Shown: in pieces, positions 1-10,984 of the stretch
How positions within the stretch are numbered: the first letter of the stretch is position 1
How the letters are laid out: every line of letters begins with the position of its first letter
Source: Allodiplogaster sudhausi
Taxonomy: Eukaryota > Nematoda > Chromadorea > Rhabditida > Diplogasteridae
Assembly: GCA_945643635.1 (NCBI GenBank)
Contig: CALZFC010000016.1
Coordinates: 6,176,501-6,240,500 of the forward strand
Length of the DNA: 64,000 nt
Direction: 5' to 3'
The notes under the pieces: generated by a model
Databases searched by the model: none
The model's input: only the letters and a program-made list of their open reading frames with translations
Told to the model about the DNA's origin: nothing
Made by a program: the position numbers and the translations under genes

Positions 1-982
1 CCCATAATATATCATAGTTACGTAAACATTAAAACCCCCTACCAACATTTCTCCACACTCCAAAGAGATGTATATTGGTGCTGTTGTTTATTTATTTTAT
101 CATTCACATATTTAACTTTTAATGTTTTATGTTTATTTTGAAATTTTCAAAATGGGCGCTAAGATTGAGTTATTATTTATTTATATCGTGCTATAAACTT
201 GAGAAAGAGAGAACGAGAGAGAGAGAGAGAGTAGAAAGAAAGAAGAAAGAAAGAGAGAGAGAGATAGAGAGAGAGACAGAGAGAGAGACAGTGAGAGAGA
301 GTAGAAAAAAAGAAGAAATAAAGAGAGACTAATTAATTTAACGGAACATTCTTACATTTACTATTCGTTGTGTTTAAAGTAGTTACGGCTACAAACTCTT
401 TATTTAAAAGAGCACCAAACACAACCGTAGTCTATTCAAATTTTCCTGACCATTATACATAGTTGCGTCTCTCCAAATCATACTTTCTCTTGCCCTTGTG
501 TCATGCAAGAAAACGAAGTCGAGTTAGATTTTTTGCTCCTTTAAAAATAATCATTGTTCGAAGTGCATGTTCAGCCGTGGGCCGATCAGGTCGCAGGGAA
601 ATGTTTCGCGGACTCTTCGACTATTGAAGAGGCAATTATGTAAGTAGATGGAGGATGCAGATGAAGAAAAGGAGAAGACAAATAATTAGTAATTCGGAAT
701 TCATTATTTTTGCCCTCAATATTTTTTTAACGTTTTGCTCTTCGAATGAAAGACATGGATAAAGAGGACTCGTACGATTGCGTATTCAAACAGCTGGCTA
801 TAATGAATATTTTGTTTCTTTCTTCCATGTTTCTTTCGTTCCCAACTGCAAATGTCCGTTCTCCGCTTTCGTCTTTTTCAGAGAGAAGTTTGATTTTTTT
901 TTCATTTTAGCTGGCTTATTCTTTCAAGTGTTTAAATAGTTTACGAAAAAAATTCATTACAAATATTGTGAAGTTTCGAATT
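1..982. other. gene-poor stretch with GA microsatellite
   Basis: AT-rich DNA with no ORF or exon that I can support. A GA/GAA-rich purine tract runs from about 202 to 330; the Lys/Glu/Arg-rich reading frame across it is a by-product of the repeat. Nothing else recognisable. Confidence 0.6.
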
Positions 983-1418
983 TACCGTATTAGTACCCCG
1001 GGGGGTTCTATTTTTCAATACCCTTGCGAGAGGGGGGCACTATTAGAGGGAGGGGTTCTACTAGAGGGAGGGGTACTATTTTTCAATGTCAGACACTAAA
1101 AGTTTGATAACAACATTTTCTACTCAAAAAAAAGAAGAATCAAAGCTCGAATTCATAGGAATCAACGCTGGAATATCCATTTTACCACATATTTTGAATG
1201 AATTTGCAATCAGTTCATTTGGGAGAGCATCCCATGCCTCCAGGATCCAATCGAGGTACGTCTCGAGCTGAGATATTAGGCTTTTAGGGGGGGCACTATT
1301 GGAGGGGGGATTCTACTAGAGGGAGATGTTCTATTTTTCAATGGCTTTATCAGAGGGGGGTACTATTAGAGGGGGGGGGGTTCTAATGAAGGGGGGTACT
1401 AATAGAGAAAATACGGTA
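983..1418. mobile_element. MITE with TACCGTAT termini
   Basis: The left edge reads TACCGTATTAGTACCCC and the right edge, reverse-complemented, reads TACCGTATTTTCTC followed by TATTAGTACCCC, so the two ends are inverted copies differing by a short internal gap. The interior is full of GGGG-TACTATT-AGAGGG words, several of which are repeated on both sides of an AT-richer core (1085-1270). TA at both edges would fit a Tc1/mariner-type target. No transposase is encoded, so this is a non-autonomous element. Confidence 0.6.
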
Positions 1419-1681
1419 TTTAGGTTTGCTTTATGCTGCAGGTGCTTGCGGCTTCTTCACAAGCTTGCTTGCGATTGTATTAATTTTCTTTTCGGTGAAG
1501 GCTCGAGAGAACCAGAGAGTCAGATCGCGAATTGGTTTTGTTGCCAGCAGATTTATTCAGTAAGCGGCTATGTAAACCACCAGGCATATGTATGTCACTT
1601 TTTAGAATATGTGCTTGGAAAAAACAAGAGGTTTGTTTGCAGGATATCAACAACAACAAAATAAAAGAGAAAGAGAGAGAA

Positions 1682-1715
<34 letters not shown>

Positions 1716-2595
1716 AGCGAGAGAGTACCCGTGGGTCCAAAAGGTGCTTGCTCCATGTCACTTTCGACGAAGAAGACCGTGACCGGAACAGCAACACATC
1801 ACTTCAGTTTCACGAGAGTGCCCAGCTTGTTCATCTGCTCGAGAAGATTCCCGTTTTGGTAGACTTCTTCGCGTGGTGCGACCAAGCACTTCAATAAGAC
1901 TAATGAGATTGACAATATACCGTATGATAACCAAATATCTTGTATCTTTGAAGAGGAGAATACGCTACCCATCGATCAAAGGGTTGAAAATCTCAGGTGA
2001 TATAATGGTTGGTCATGGCAGAAAAGCGCCAGGACACAGGTTTGCATTGAAAAGAACTGTGTCGGAACAAGCGTGTCATTCGTTTCATTTCTGTGCATTT
2101 CTGACAAGGACATAGATTAAAGGAGATAGAAATTGCGTTCGCTCCGAACTTCGAACGTCCATTCTCCTCTTATCATCGTCTTTCTTGTCACATATGTCCA
2201 AAGAAAATGTTGACTAATTTTTATATTTAAAAAAAAATGTTTTTTTTAAATATTTTTTATGTCTGTAATTAATTTAAGAAAATTCATTGAATGAAGAATG
2301 CCAGCATACTAACATTAGTCATGGTGACCTTGGCCACGTGGCTAGTTGATCAATTTTTATATAAGATTTTTTTTCTCGATTAATTTTTAAATGAAATTTG
2401 TTAACCCACTTATTAAAAGACAATTTGAAAATTAATTATAGAAATGAAAGTAGTCGATGGCTTAACATTTTTATATAGTAAATCGAGAATAAATGGGCGT
2501 ATGTATGTTTTCACGATAGCAGCGCTTTTCCAAATAATATTTGCTTTTCTGAGGGACGGGTTAGACAATCCCGGGACTCAGGCTTGCATTGAAAT
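1419..2595. other. gene-poor stretch
   Basis: Contains a (GA)n tract at about 1664-1727 and otherwise mixed AT-rich sequence. Short frames on both strands lack homology that I recognise and lack clear splice context. Confidence 0.45.
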
Positions 2596-2599
2596 GTAT

Positions 2600-2860
2600 T
2601 GTGTCGAAACCTAATGGAAGTCGGTTGGCCGTTCCACAGAACAATGAAAAAAAATTATTACTGCTTTTAAGAATAACATATTTTTTTAAAGCTATAAAAA
2701 AATTGTAACTAGCTTTAGCGCCCATTGTGAATATTTCTAAATAACGACTTATAGAAGAAGAAAAAACACCGTAAAGATGTCTCAATAAACAAAGCAAGAA
2801 TAACATCTTGATGAAGTCATTGCTTTAGAAGCTGTTTACCCAGTCAGGTGGTTTTAATTT
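2600..2860. repeat. dispersed repeat, copy 1 (pair with 5700-5960)
   Basis: The words CCTAATGGAAGTCGGTTGG, CCGTTCCACAGAAC and GTGAATATTTCTAAATAA occur in the same order here and at 5715-5860, with point differences and small indels between. It is a diverged direct duplication of about 250 bp. No coding potential is conserved between the copies. Confidence 0.7.
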
Positions 2861-3834
2861 CCGCTAAACAAAGATATATTTATAGCGCTTATTTAGACTT
2901 TATGGGAGAGCATCTATCGCTAGAGAATTCAAATGTACATTGAAGAAAAAGATGATTGAAAACGAAGTCGGCCGAAGCAACTAGAATCATGGCCGTTTTT
3001 TTAGTCTTATCAAACAATAATCCAAAAAAAAAGATCGATATTTGAATCTCAATTACAACAAGAAGGAGAACGCAATCGGAGGATCTTTCACATTTCGTTT
3101 GCTTTTTTAAGATTCTAACAGAAAACATAGAAGATCCACCGAGCAGCGTCGACTGGCAAACTTTGGCTATTTAGTCTTTTGTTGGCTGGCGTTAAGAACT
3201 CTGAATGAAATACTTTGTAACAATTCCGTGCGCGATGCGAGTCGTCAGTCGCTTGCTTTGAAGACCGAAGGGCCAGCGCAGTACTCGAGCCAAAAGAAAT
3301 TCACGCACATTTTCGCTGACCGCTACTAATGATGGCCATGTGCTAAACTCTTTTGCAGACTTAGAATGAAGTATTCATTTTTGGACTTGGGTCATCAAAT
3401 TGTAATCTTTAAAATTATCTGAGCTTGCTCTCATTGATGCTATCATTTTTTATGCTATTGAAAATAAGACTTCATGCTTATTTTAGTGCTGCGCCCTGGC
3501 ATTTCGATTGAACTATGAAAGCGGGTGGAACCTCTCACCAGATCTTTGAAATCAAATACGGATGCGTACACTACATATAGATTCAAGTTGACGAGTGTTT
3601 AGCGCTGGAATTAGCTTTTGTTTTATGACATAACAATTACGTATTGTATTCCTAAATGTAATATCTCTGCGCTGAAAGGAATGCCTCATTGTCAGCAAAT
3701 AACAGTCTCATCCGAGTGCCAATGTCTTGCCACTCAAGGAACGAATTGATAAAACGTCTCTTCCGATTCTTACGAACGCTGGCTGTTCGTGAAGTGGCCG
3801 GAACTGCGGTATTTCAGCGCCGCGGTGTATGAAC

Positions 3835-4335
3835 TTAAAGGAGGGCGATCACCGAAAAGTCGTTCACGAGATATGAGACATTTTACGTATTTTCGAATAG
3901 TTTTCAGCATATAGATAAAGGATATGCACATAAAAGACCACAAAAGAGTTTCACATTCAAGTAAATGCACTTGAAAGTGAGACTTTTGAATCAAATTCAT
4001 ATTGGTGTCTCAGTGCAAAAATGTGGTGTATACAGTAACTAGGGTACATTTACCATAGTGGGAAGATAAAATTTACAAAGACATCGCGACTTTGACATTT
4101 CAGTGAGCTTAATAAAGTTTTTGTGTTAGTTTTTCTGTAAAAACTTTTAGCAAGAACAAAACGATATCAAAATTGTCAATCAGAATTGACATATCGCTTT
4201 GGAAAAAAACAATGCATTTGACAACAAGTGTCACGCTCTTACCGTATATTTTAGTTTGATTCTATGGACTTCCAATCGAGATTTTTGCATGTTTGAACGC
4301 ATATTAGTAAATTTTCGGTGATCGCCCTTCTTTAA
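3835..4335. mobile_element. TTAA-flanked MITE, 493 bp
   Basis: TTAA at 3835-3838 and at 4332-4335 bracket a 493 bp segment. The left end reads AGGAGGGCGATCACCGAAAA and the right end, reverse-complemented, reads AGAAGGGCGATCACCGAAAA: a 20-bp terminal inverted repeat with one mismatch. TTAA target duplication is typical of piggyBac-type elements. The interior has no long ORF, so it is non-autonomous. A second TTAA MITE with a related AGGA start lies at 48392-48838. Confidence 0.75.
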
Positions 4336-5694
4336 CGCGATAACGAATTTAAGCGGAATATTAAAAAAATCTTCACTAAGCAAAGTTCTCTTTAAAAAAA
4401 GAATACTTTTCGTTACCTGCATAAAGAAATAGAATTTGCTGCATTTGAATAATATTTCTCATGTTTGCGGTAATGATGGATCTTATAGAAGGTTGAAATA
4501 CAGACTGTTCATGAAGAAGAATTTTTAAACGCTCACGAGCGCGAACGGAAGCGAGTCTATCAAATTGTATTGATAGGGTTGAAAAATTTGGCTAACTAAC
4601 AATAAGATTATTAATTCCTTTCTTTCTTTCATGTTCCTTTGCTCCGCGGGCATGATGTAAGTCATATGCTACGTTTTTGTTAGCTTTTTGGATATCTTTG
4701 TGCCCAAATTATGGTGAATATTGGCGCAAATGCAAATGAAATCATATTCCAAAGAAGTGTTTCTTTTTAATTGCGTTGTTTATAAAAAGCGTTATTGTGG
4801 ATAGTCGACAGTGTCTACCCGTTCAGGAGTTTTCCCTTGATCTCCTTAAAGGAGAATACTTCCGAAAGATAAGATCACAACACAAATATCCATCTGGTAG
4901 GATGGTCTGTTTATGACTGATGCACAGTATTGAATAACAATTGGCCTGAGAACGTTACTGTTCGATTATTTTGAAAATCAATAAATCAATAAACGCAGAT
5001 TTATCTCTTGGTGTTTTTCAAGATAAAATTTGATAACCGAAATTGTCACCGCTGGTTTTCTGCTGCGTTCCATAGATATATAGGGCACATTCAAACTTTA
5101 CTAGATTTCTTGTCATGGTGCGTTGGAAACTTGTTATTAAATCTTAATTCAAAAAGAACGCTTGTTTTCGCTGTCCTCATTGTCAGGTAGATCCTTTATT
5201 TGCACTCTGCTCAAATTAAAAAAAAACTTTTTTTGGCTCTCTGCTCGGCAATATAAGTCGAGATACTCCGGTCAGAAAACGAAGCCGAGACACAGCCTCC
5301 CTAGCAACGCATTTCGTCAGCTAAAACGTCACGACGGTCGAGGAGGCGATGAACAAGGAGTAGCAACGCCCCTTTTCGTAGCCCCGACCCTTCCTGAGAA
5401 GCTCCGCCCATACCGTTTATTTCTGCAATCGCTAAATAATCAAGACAATTGAGTTGCACAAAGAGCAGATATTGCAGAACTATCGACCTTGCCAAACTGG
5501 CTTGTTGTTTGGACGATATATTTAAACTCGCCTTTGATGTGCAGTGACCCCAAAGAACGAGCGAGTGAACATCGAATTCGATGAATGCACAAAGAACGAG
5601 CAATTTTCTGATTGCGTGGCTTCTTTTCGGTACCGGCTTCTGAATTCAAAGTAAAAGTTAGCGAAAGTCATCGATTATGAAGCAATCAAATGAA
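4336..5694. other. gene-poor stretch with a GC-richer island
   Basis: Mostly AT-rich. A GC-richer patch at about 5290-5420 carries short frames on both strands but no recognisable exon, no matching splice partners and no known motif. Confidence 0.35.
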
Positions 5695-5699
5695 AACAA

Positions 5700-5960
5700 T
5701 TATAATGAAAACAACCTAATGGAAGTTGGTTGGCCGTTCCACAGAACTCAGAAAAAAACAATTATTTCAGCTTTTAAGGATAAAATATTTTTAAAAAATT
5801 ATAAAAAAAATAGTTACTAACTTTAGCGTCCCTTGTGAATATTTCTAAATAAACAAACGACGCAAAGTTACATCTCATTGCAGTGATTCATTTAGAACAA
5901 CTGTCGACACTGGCAATATTTGGTTTTAATTTAGGAGTAACAAAGATATAATTTCGGCGA
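5700..5960. repeat. dispersed repeat, copy 2 (pair with 2600-2860)
   Basis: Diverged direct copy of the 2600-2860 segment, sharing CCTAATGGAAGTTGGTTGG (one base different), CCGTTCCACAGAAC and GTGAATATTTCTAAATAA in order. Confidence 0.7.
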
Positions 5961-6584
5961 TGACGCTTCCTTGATTTCAACCCCCTATTGACCTATTTTC
6001 ATAAATCTTCTCGAAAAATAACATTCCTCTCAAGGTCAATTACGCTGGTGAAAATTACGATGGTGGTAAGTGCTTGTTCCGCTTCAATTTCTTGACTTGT
6101 CAACCCTCTCGATTGACAATGAAAATTACTTTTGTTGCGCTGGAATTTTTGATAAAAAGACCATAAGGAACTTACTAGTTTGTTTCGAATGCAATCTTCT
6201 TCTTTTATTTACGTTAGAGGCGTGGTTTGTACGGAACACAAACTATAATCACAAACTACAATGATCACAACACAAAGCACAAAGATCAGATTTAGGTCAC
6301 CACCCCCCGCACTATCATCATTATTGCAAAGAAGATCTTTCTAGAAAATCTATTTCAGGAACCTCCTCGGTCTGACCTCTATTGTACAATTACTGTGGTG
6401 ACAAGCGCGTCTTCCAGTTCTTCCAGTTAATTTTCAATCCTCTTGATTAACAAATTACTTCGTATCTCATGCATTTTTGATCCTAAGTCAAAAGCGAAAT
6501 TAGTAGTCTCCCGTTTGCATTCTTCTTCTTGTATTTGAGAATATACTATACAATTACATCTCGTACTGTCGCACTGCTGGCATG

Positions 6585-6608
6585 TACTGCTGACGGGTAA
6601 GAACTTAT

Positions 6609-6652
<44 letters not shown>

Positions 6653-6703
6653 TGCTGACGGGTAAGAACTAATTCTCTCCCCCTCTCTCTCTCTTTCTCT
6701 CTT

Positions 6704-6735
<32 letters not shown>

Positions 6736-6819
6736 ACTGCTGACGGGATGAACTAATTCTCCATCCCTCTCACTCTCTCTTTTTCTCTCCCTCTCACTCT
6801 CTCTTTTTCTCTCCCTCTC

Positions 6820-6855
<36 letters not shown>
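6585..6855. repeat. minisatellite plus CT microsatellite
   Basis: The word TACTGCTGACGGG followed by TAAGAACT (or TGAACT) and ATTCTC, then a CT run, occurs three times (near 6586, 6650 and 6735). Unit length is about 65-85 bp and varies with the CT tract. The third unit passes into CACTCTCTCTTTTTCTCTCC repeats. Confidence 0.75.
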
Positions 6856-6861
<6 letters not shown>

Positions 6862-7050
6862 ACTTGTCTCCGCTTCTCGCTCGCTCAGTCTCGTTCTCAC
6901 CATAAATTGAAAATTTATTATAATCGGCAAAAAACCTAACCAAAAAAATATATGTAGATGAAGCTTTAGCCGATTTTAGATTATTTATTTATTTATCTAC
7001 ATCGATTTAGATGTGACAACACTGGCATAAATGTAACGTGACCGGAAAAG

Positions 7051-8344
7051 ATATATGACGCGATTTGCGAGAGTTTCAAAATGGCAGGGGACCCGGCAAA
7101 ATTAGATTTCGCTCAAAAGCTCCTTACAAGTACTTTTTAACACGGCGAAACGATTGAAATGGGTCCGGGAGTCTGAAAACGCCATTTTGGAGAGTTGTGC
7201 AAGATTTAAAATTCGAGAGCTCGGAGAGACATGCCGAGATGTCCTCACATTCGCGTTCGCAGATTCGCGCACAAAAAAGCAATATTTATAAAAATTTTAC
7301 CATAAATAGAGAAGATATTGCTTTATAATTCTGTTCAAATAGAATTTTAAAATATTCAATTTTAGAGTCGCTGTGGCCTCTAGACTTTGGAGAGGCGTCG
7401 TTATCTTATATGGCATTTTATCATGGGTTTTCTATCTCATTTGGTAGAGCTGAAAATTCTCTTTCGAATAAGCATTCGCATGCCAGATTTCGACGAGGTC
7501 TTTAATGTTTCCCAGTCCTTAAACTGTTGAGTTCAGCGTCTGCGCAGCATTTCATAAGGTTTTGTTCGGGCACGTCATAATAAACGCATCTTCATCGCAC
7601 CTCAATACACGCATAGCGTATTGCGAACCTGTTTGATTTGCAATCATGATATCCCAGGTTCGATTCCAGGGAGAATCTAATCGTTTTGCCCGTTAATGAA
7701 AATCTTTATTCTGCATTTAAATTGCATTTATTTCCTTAAAAGTGAATTCCCTCTGCTGCCTTTCGACAGATTATCGATTGAGTTGCACTTTCGGCGTGGG
7801 TAGCGCCCGTACAAAGTGCGCGTCGCTCCGCAGGCGCCGAACCCCGCGTATTTCAACAGTTTAAGGACTGGGAAACATTAAAGACTTCGTCGACATCTGA
7901 CATCCGAAAGCTTATTCGAAAGAGAATTTTCAGCTCTACGAAATGAGATAGAAAACCCGTGATAAAATGCCATATAAGATAACGACGCCTCTCCAAGGTC
8001 TAGAAGCCACAGCGGCTTTAAAATTGAATATTTTAAAATTCTAATTGAACAGCTTACTAAAGCGATATCTTCTCTATTTATGGCAAAAATTTCACAAATA
8101 CTGCTTTATTGTGCGCGAATCTGCGAACGAGAATGTGCGTTCATCTCGGCTGGTCTCAGCGAGCACTCGACTTTTATATCTTGCATAGGACGCCAAAATG
8201 TCGTTTTCAGACTTCCGGACCCATTCCAATCGTTTCGTCGTGTTAAAAAGTACCTATAATGAGCTTTTGAGCGAAATCTATTTTTGCCGGGTCCCCGGCT
8301 CTTTAGATCCCTTGCGATTCTTTCGCAAATCGCGTCATATATGC
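7051..8344. mobile_element. foldback element, arms about 490 bp
   Basis: The segment 7051-7530 is repeated in inverted orientation at 7850-8344 with roughly 85-90 % identity over the whole arm by eye (for example TATATGACGCGATTTGCGA at the left end against TCGCAAATCGCGTCATATA at the right). The ~320 bp spacer holds a tRNA-like A/B-box pair. There is no transposase frame. The target duplication is not certain; a TA dinucleotide is the only candidate. A single-stranded copy would fold into one very long hairpin. Confidence 0.85.
7607..7680 (+). other. tRNA-like (A box/B box) sequence inside the foldback
   Basis: TAGCGTATTGC (7614-7624) resembles a Pol III A box and GGTTCGATTCC (7657-7667) matches the B-box consensus. 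The 32 nt between them is the spacing of a real tRNA, and TGATTTGCAATCA sits where an anticodon arm would be. The flanking 7-mers do not pair as an acceptor stem, and the T stem is mismatched. It is therefore a tRNA pseudogene or SINE-like head rather than a working tRNA. Confidence 0.45.
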
Positions 8345-9081
8345 ACGATATGAAATAAAAATAGGAGAGAATGGCGTGAAATGAGAGAGAGGAGAGACAG
8401 TAAATATATGTATGACTAGCCACTTAGCAAGAGAGGATGGGAAGGGGAAAGGGCATCAGCTTGATAGCAATGGCACCTGAGCGGGGTGGACGAGGGGGTT
8501 ATAGTTGGCAAATGGCCCACCAGTCGTTCGCACTCCGACTTCAAGCATATTTTAGTGATGCGAGCTAGCGTTTCAATACATGGTAGGCAACACATCTTTA
8601 ATATCAAATACGTATTCATAAATTCACGAACGCTGGCTGTTCTTGAAGTAGCCGGAAAAGCTGTTTTATCGCTTTTTTTTTAAATTTTCAGACAATTTAT
8701 TTATACGGAATGCCGAACGCCGTTTTCTTTTGCCCGGTGTTTCGAGAGTGAGATAGTGTGGGAGAGAAGAATTATAAGCCGAAATATGCCGGATAGAAAA
8801 CCTTGAGAAACCGAAAGGTTTCTTTTTATACGGAATGCCGAACAATTTTAATTTTCAGACAATTTATTTATTTGTTCTGATACATTATTTCATAAATATT
8901 CGTGGAAACTTTGACACCCTTGTTAATTCGGCATTGGATGTAGATGGAATGTAAGAAAAAAAATTTGATTAATGATCCGCGAAAAAAATAAGAAATAGGT
9001 ACAGTGAGAAGACGTGGAGAGCTTTGAAGATTGAAACAACATTAAAAATATCTCCGAATTCATCACAAGATGTCGCGGTTG
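8345..9081. other. gene-poor stretch
   Basis: The word CGAACGCTGGCTGTTC at 8628 also occurs at 3776, marking a short dispersed repeat. TTTATACGGAATGCCGAAC is present twice (about 8698 and 8826). No exon seen. Confidence 0.45.
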
Positions 9082-10453
9082 CTACGCCTCGTCCCTAACA
9101 CGTTCAAAACTGTCGTAGAACTGGAGGATTGAGCTGAAGTCGAATGCCCTTGCTCGTAAGAGACGCTGCTTCTGCTGCTCGCTCAGCAGCGCGTAGCACG
9201 CAGCGTGGCTCACTTCCTCCAGGCGAGGCACGCGCGATGAAGCCCTCCAAGGACTGACGAATTATAGTAATAATCAATTAAAATAATAATAATAATAATA
9301 ATAATAATACAAGTAACTTATTTTTTGAGCCGCAAACTTAACAAAAAAAATTTAACCGACACGCAACTGAACGAACCGTGTAAACGGTGTTCTCCATTCG
9401 CACGACGACTCTTCCTGCGCGAGAGGAAGCTGCACTGAATGCTTGTTCGAGCTTCCACCTCGTATCGAATCTGTTTTCTTCTCTCTTCAGATTAACGTTG
9501 ATCGCCGACCGCGCACCCCCAGGCGCACGCAATAAAAAATTTAACTCCTCCCAGGGGGCGACAACGTTCGTGAACAGCTTGACTGGCTCGAATATCCTAT
9601 GTTCTTCCAGCGGCCAGAAATGCTTTTCCTTCAATGAAGTCAGGTCATCATTGCTGAGAAGGCGTCTTCCCGCCAGTCCGGCAATCTTTTTCGCTGTGTC
9701 ACCTTCGTGATTGAAAAGCTCAGAAAAATGAACCGGGTGTTCCATGACGCATTCGCTTGAAAGAACTTCTCCCGTACTTTGAGATGCGACGTAGCGGAAC
9801 GAACACTTGTACGAGTTAACCCCGATCCAGTTCTCATACGACAGCAGACTGATGTGGTCCGAATCACTCAAGGGATCTATCTCCTCAACCGTCAGCGAGA
9901 CTTGATAGAGGATATTACCAGTGAAATGGTTGTGCAAGGATACTTTGTAAGTGACGTCACAGTCAAAAAGGGGTGAAGAACTGTTGAAGCTCACGATAGC
10001 AATGCCGCTAGAACCCACACCGATGGGCACGAAGAGACGCGTTGCGGTCGCGAACGCAATAAAAAATGAAATGACGTCAATAAAAAATGAAATGACGTAA
10101 AAATGAAATGACGCAACGTCGCCATCGACGAACTGCACTGGCACCGGCAGCACGCATGTGGCATGGTGAGCGAGTTGTCGTGATGTCATCGGCGCGAGAG
10201 GAGTGAGAAAGAGTCGGCAGCTGTAACGGACGGCCTGAGAGGTCGCCAATCAAGGGAAGCCTTGGTACGAGAGGGGGTCTTGGCGGAGAAGACGACTGGC
10301 GATGGCCGGGAATTCCGTTGAGTTGACGCCTATCTGATACTTCTGGTGCCAGAGAATCGCGTGCTCCGAGATGGTGAGAATCTTCGGGAAGTTCAAGATA
10401 TCCTTGTCGCATGGGAAGTAGCCGAGACGAGACAGGGTAGGAAAATGAGCCAT
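9082..10453 (-). CDS. unidentified protein gene with an in-frame TGA
   Basis: I do not recognise the product. From ATG at 10453 the minus strand reads 67 codons with coding-like composition (begins MAHFPTLSRLGYFPCDKD), then TGA at 10252-10250, then 303 more open codons in the same frame to a TAA near 9338. A GT at 9458 joins in phase to an AG before 9253. That exon ends in a plausible C-terminus (FERVRDEA, TAG at 9084-9082) and gives a ~388-codon model. The alternative of reading on past 9459 keeps coding-like sequence too. The TGA could be a nonsense mutation, readthrough or an unrecognised small intron. A 21-bp in-frame tandem repeat adds a hydrophobic block (SFFIDVISFF) in the middle. Confidence 0.4.
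10057..10113. repeat. 21-bp in-frame tandem repeat
   Basis: The unit at 10057-10077 is repeated exactly at 10078-10098, with a partial third unit to 10113. Because the unit is 21 bp it keeps the minus-strand frame open. Each unit contains the TGACGT half of a CRE-like palindrome. Confidence 0.8.
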
Positions 10454-10984
10454 TGGATATTCTAAAAGGAAGAACCGATACAGCAGATATAGATACGAAG
10501 AGAGAAAGAGAGAGAAATATCTATTTAAATTTTTATGCGAAAACATTAATATATAGTATATGATTGTATATAATTGTTCTTGATGTGAAATTCGTATATA
10601 TAATTTTGTAAAAAAAAAAGAGCAATTCAGGCAATAGCTGATTAAAGAAAGCAGAACCAAGCAACCGAAAACCGAAGTGATATGAATGAATGACGAGAAG
10701 AAGCGAAGACACTGCAAAAAGGTTTGATTGGTTGCGAATCAAGACTGCGCTAATTGTAAGTGGGTATTATTGGTTAATGAGGCGTTAATTATGCAATGAG
10801 AAGTTCTCCTTCGCATTCGAGGAATATCTAACTACTAATAAAGCGCTAAGCGTGGGTATGTAACAGTTTCCTTGTAGAACCTTCCATGCAAGTTTGAGAT
10901 ATCCCAATTGTAAAAATCACTTCGCACGTTGCGACATTTCTACCACTATGAACGTGGTGACTTTTGCACCTGAGGCTGACTTCT
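10454..10984. other. upstream flank of the minus-strand gene
   Basis: AT-rich, no exon seen. Would contain the promoter of the 9082-10453 gene if that gene is real; no clear core promoter element is visible. Confidence 0.35.

Noticed and set aside
7607..7680. Functional tRNA gene
   Set aside because: A and B boxes are well spaced, but the acceptor stem does not pair and the T stem is imperfect.
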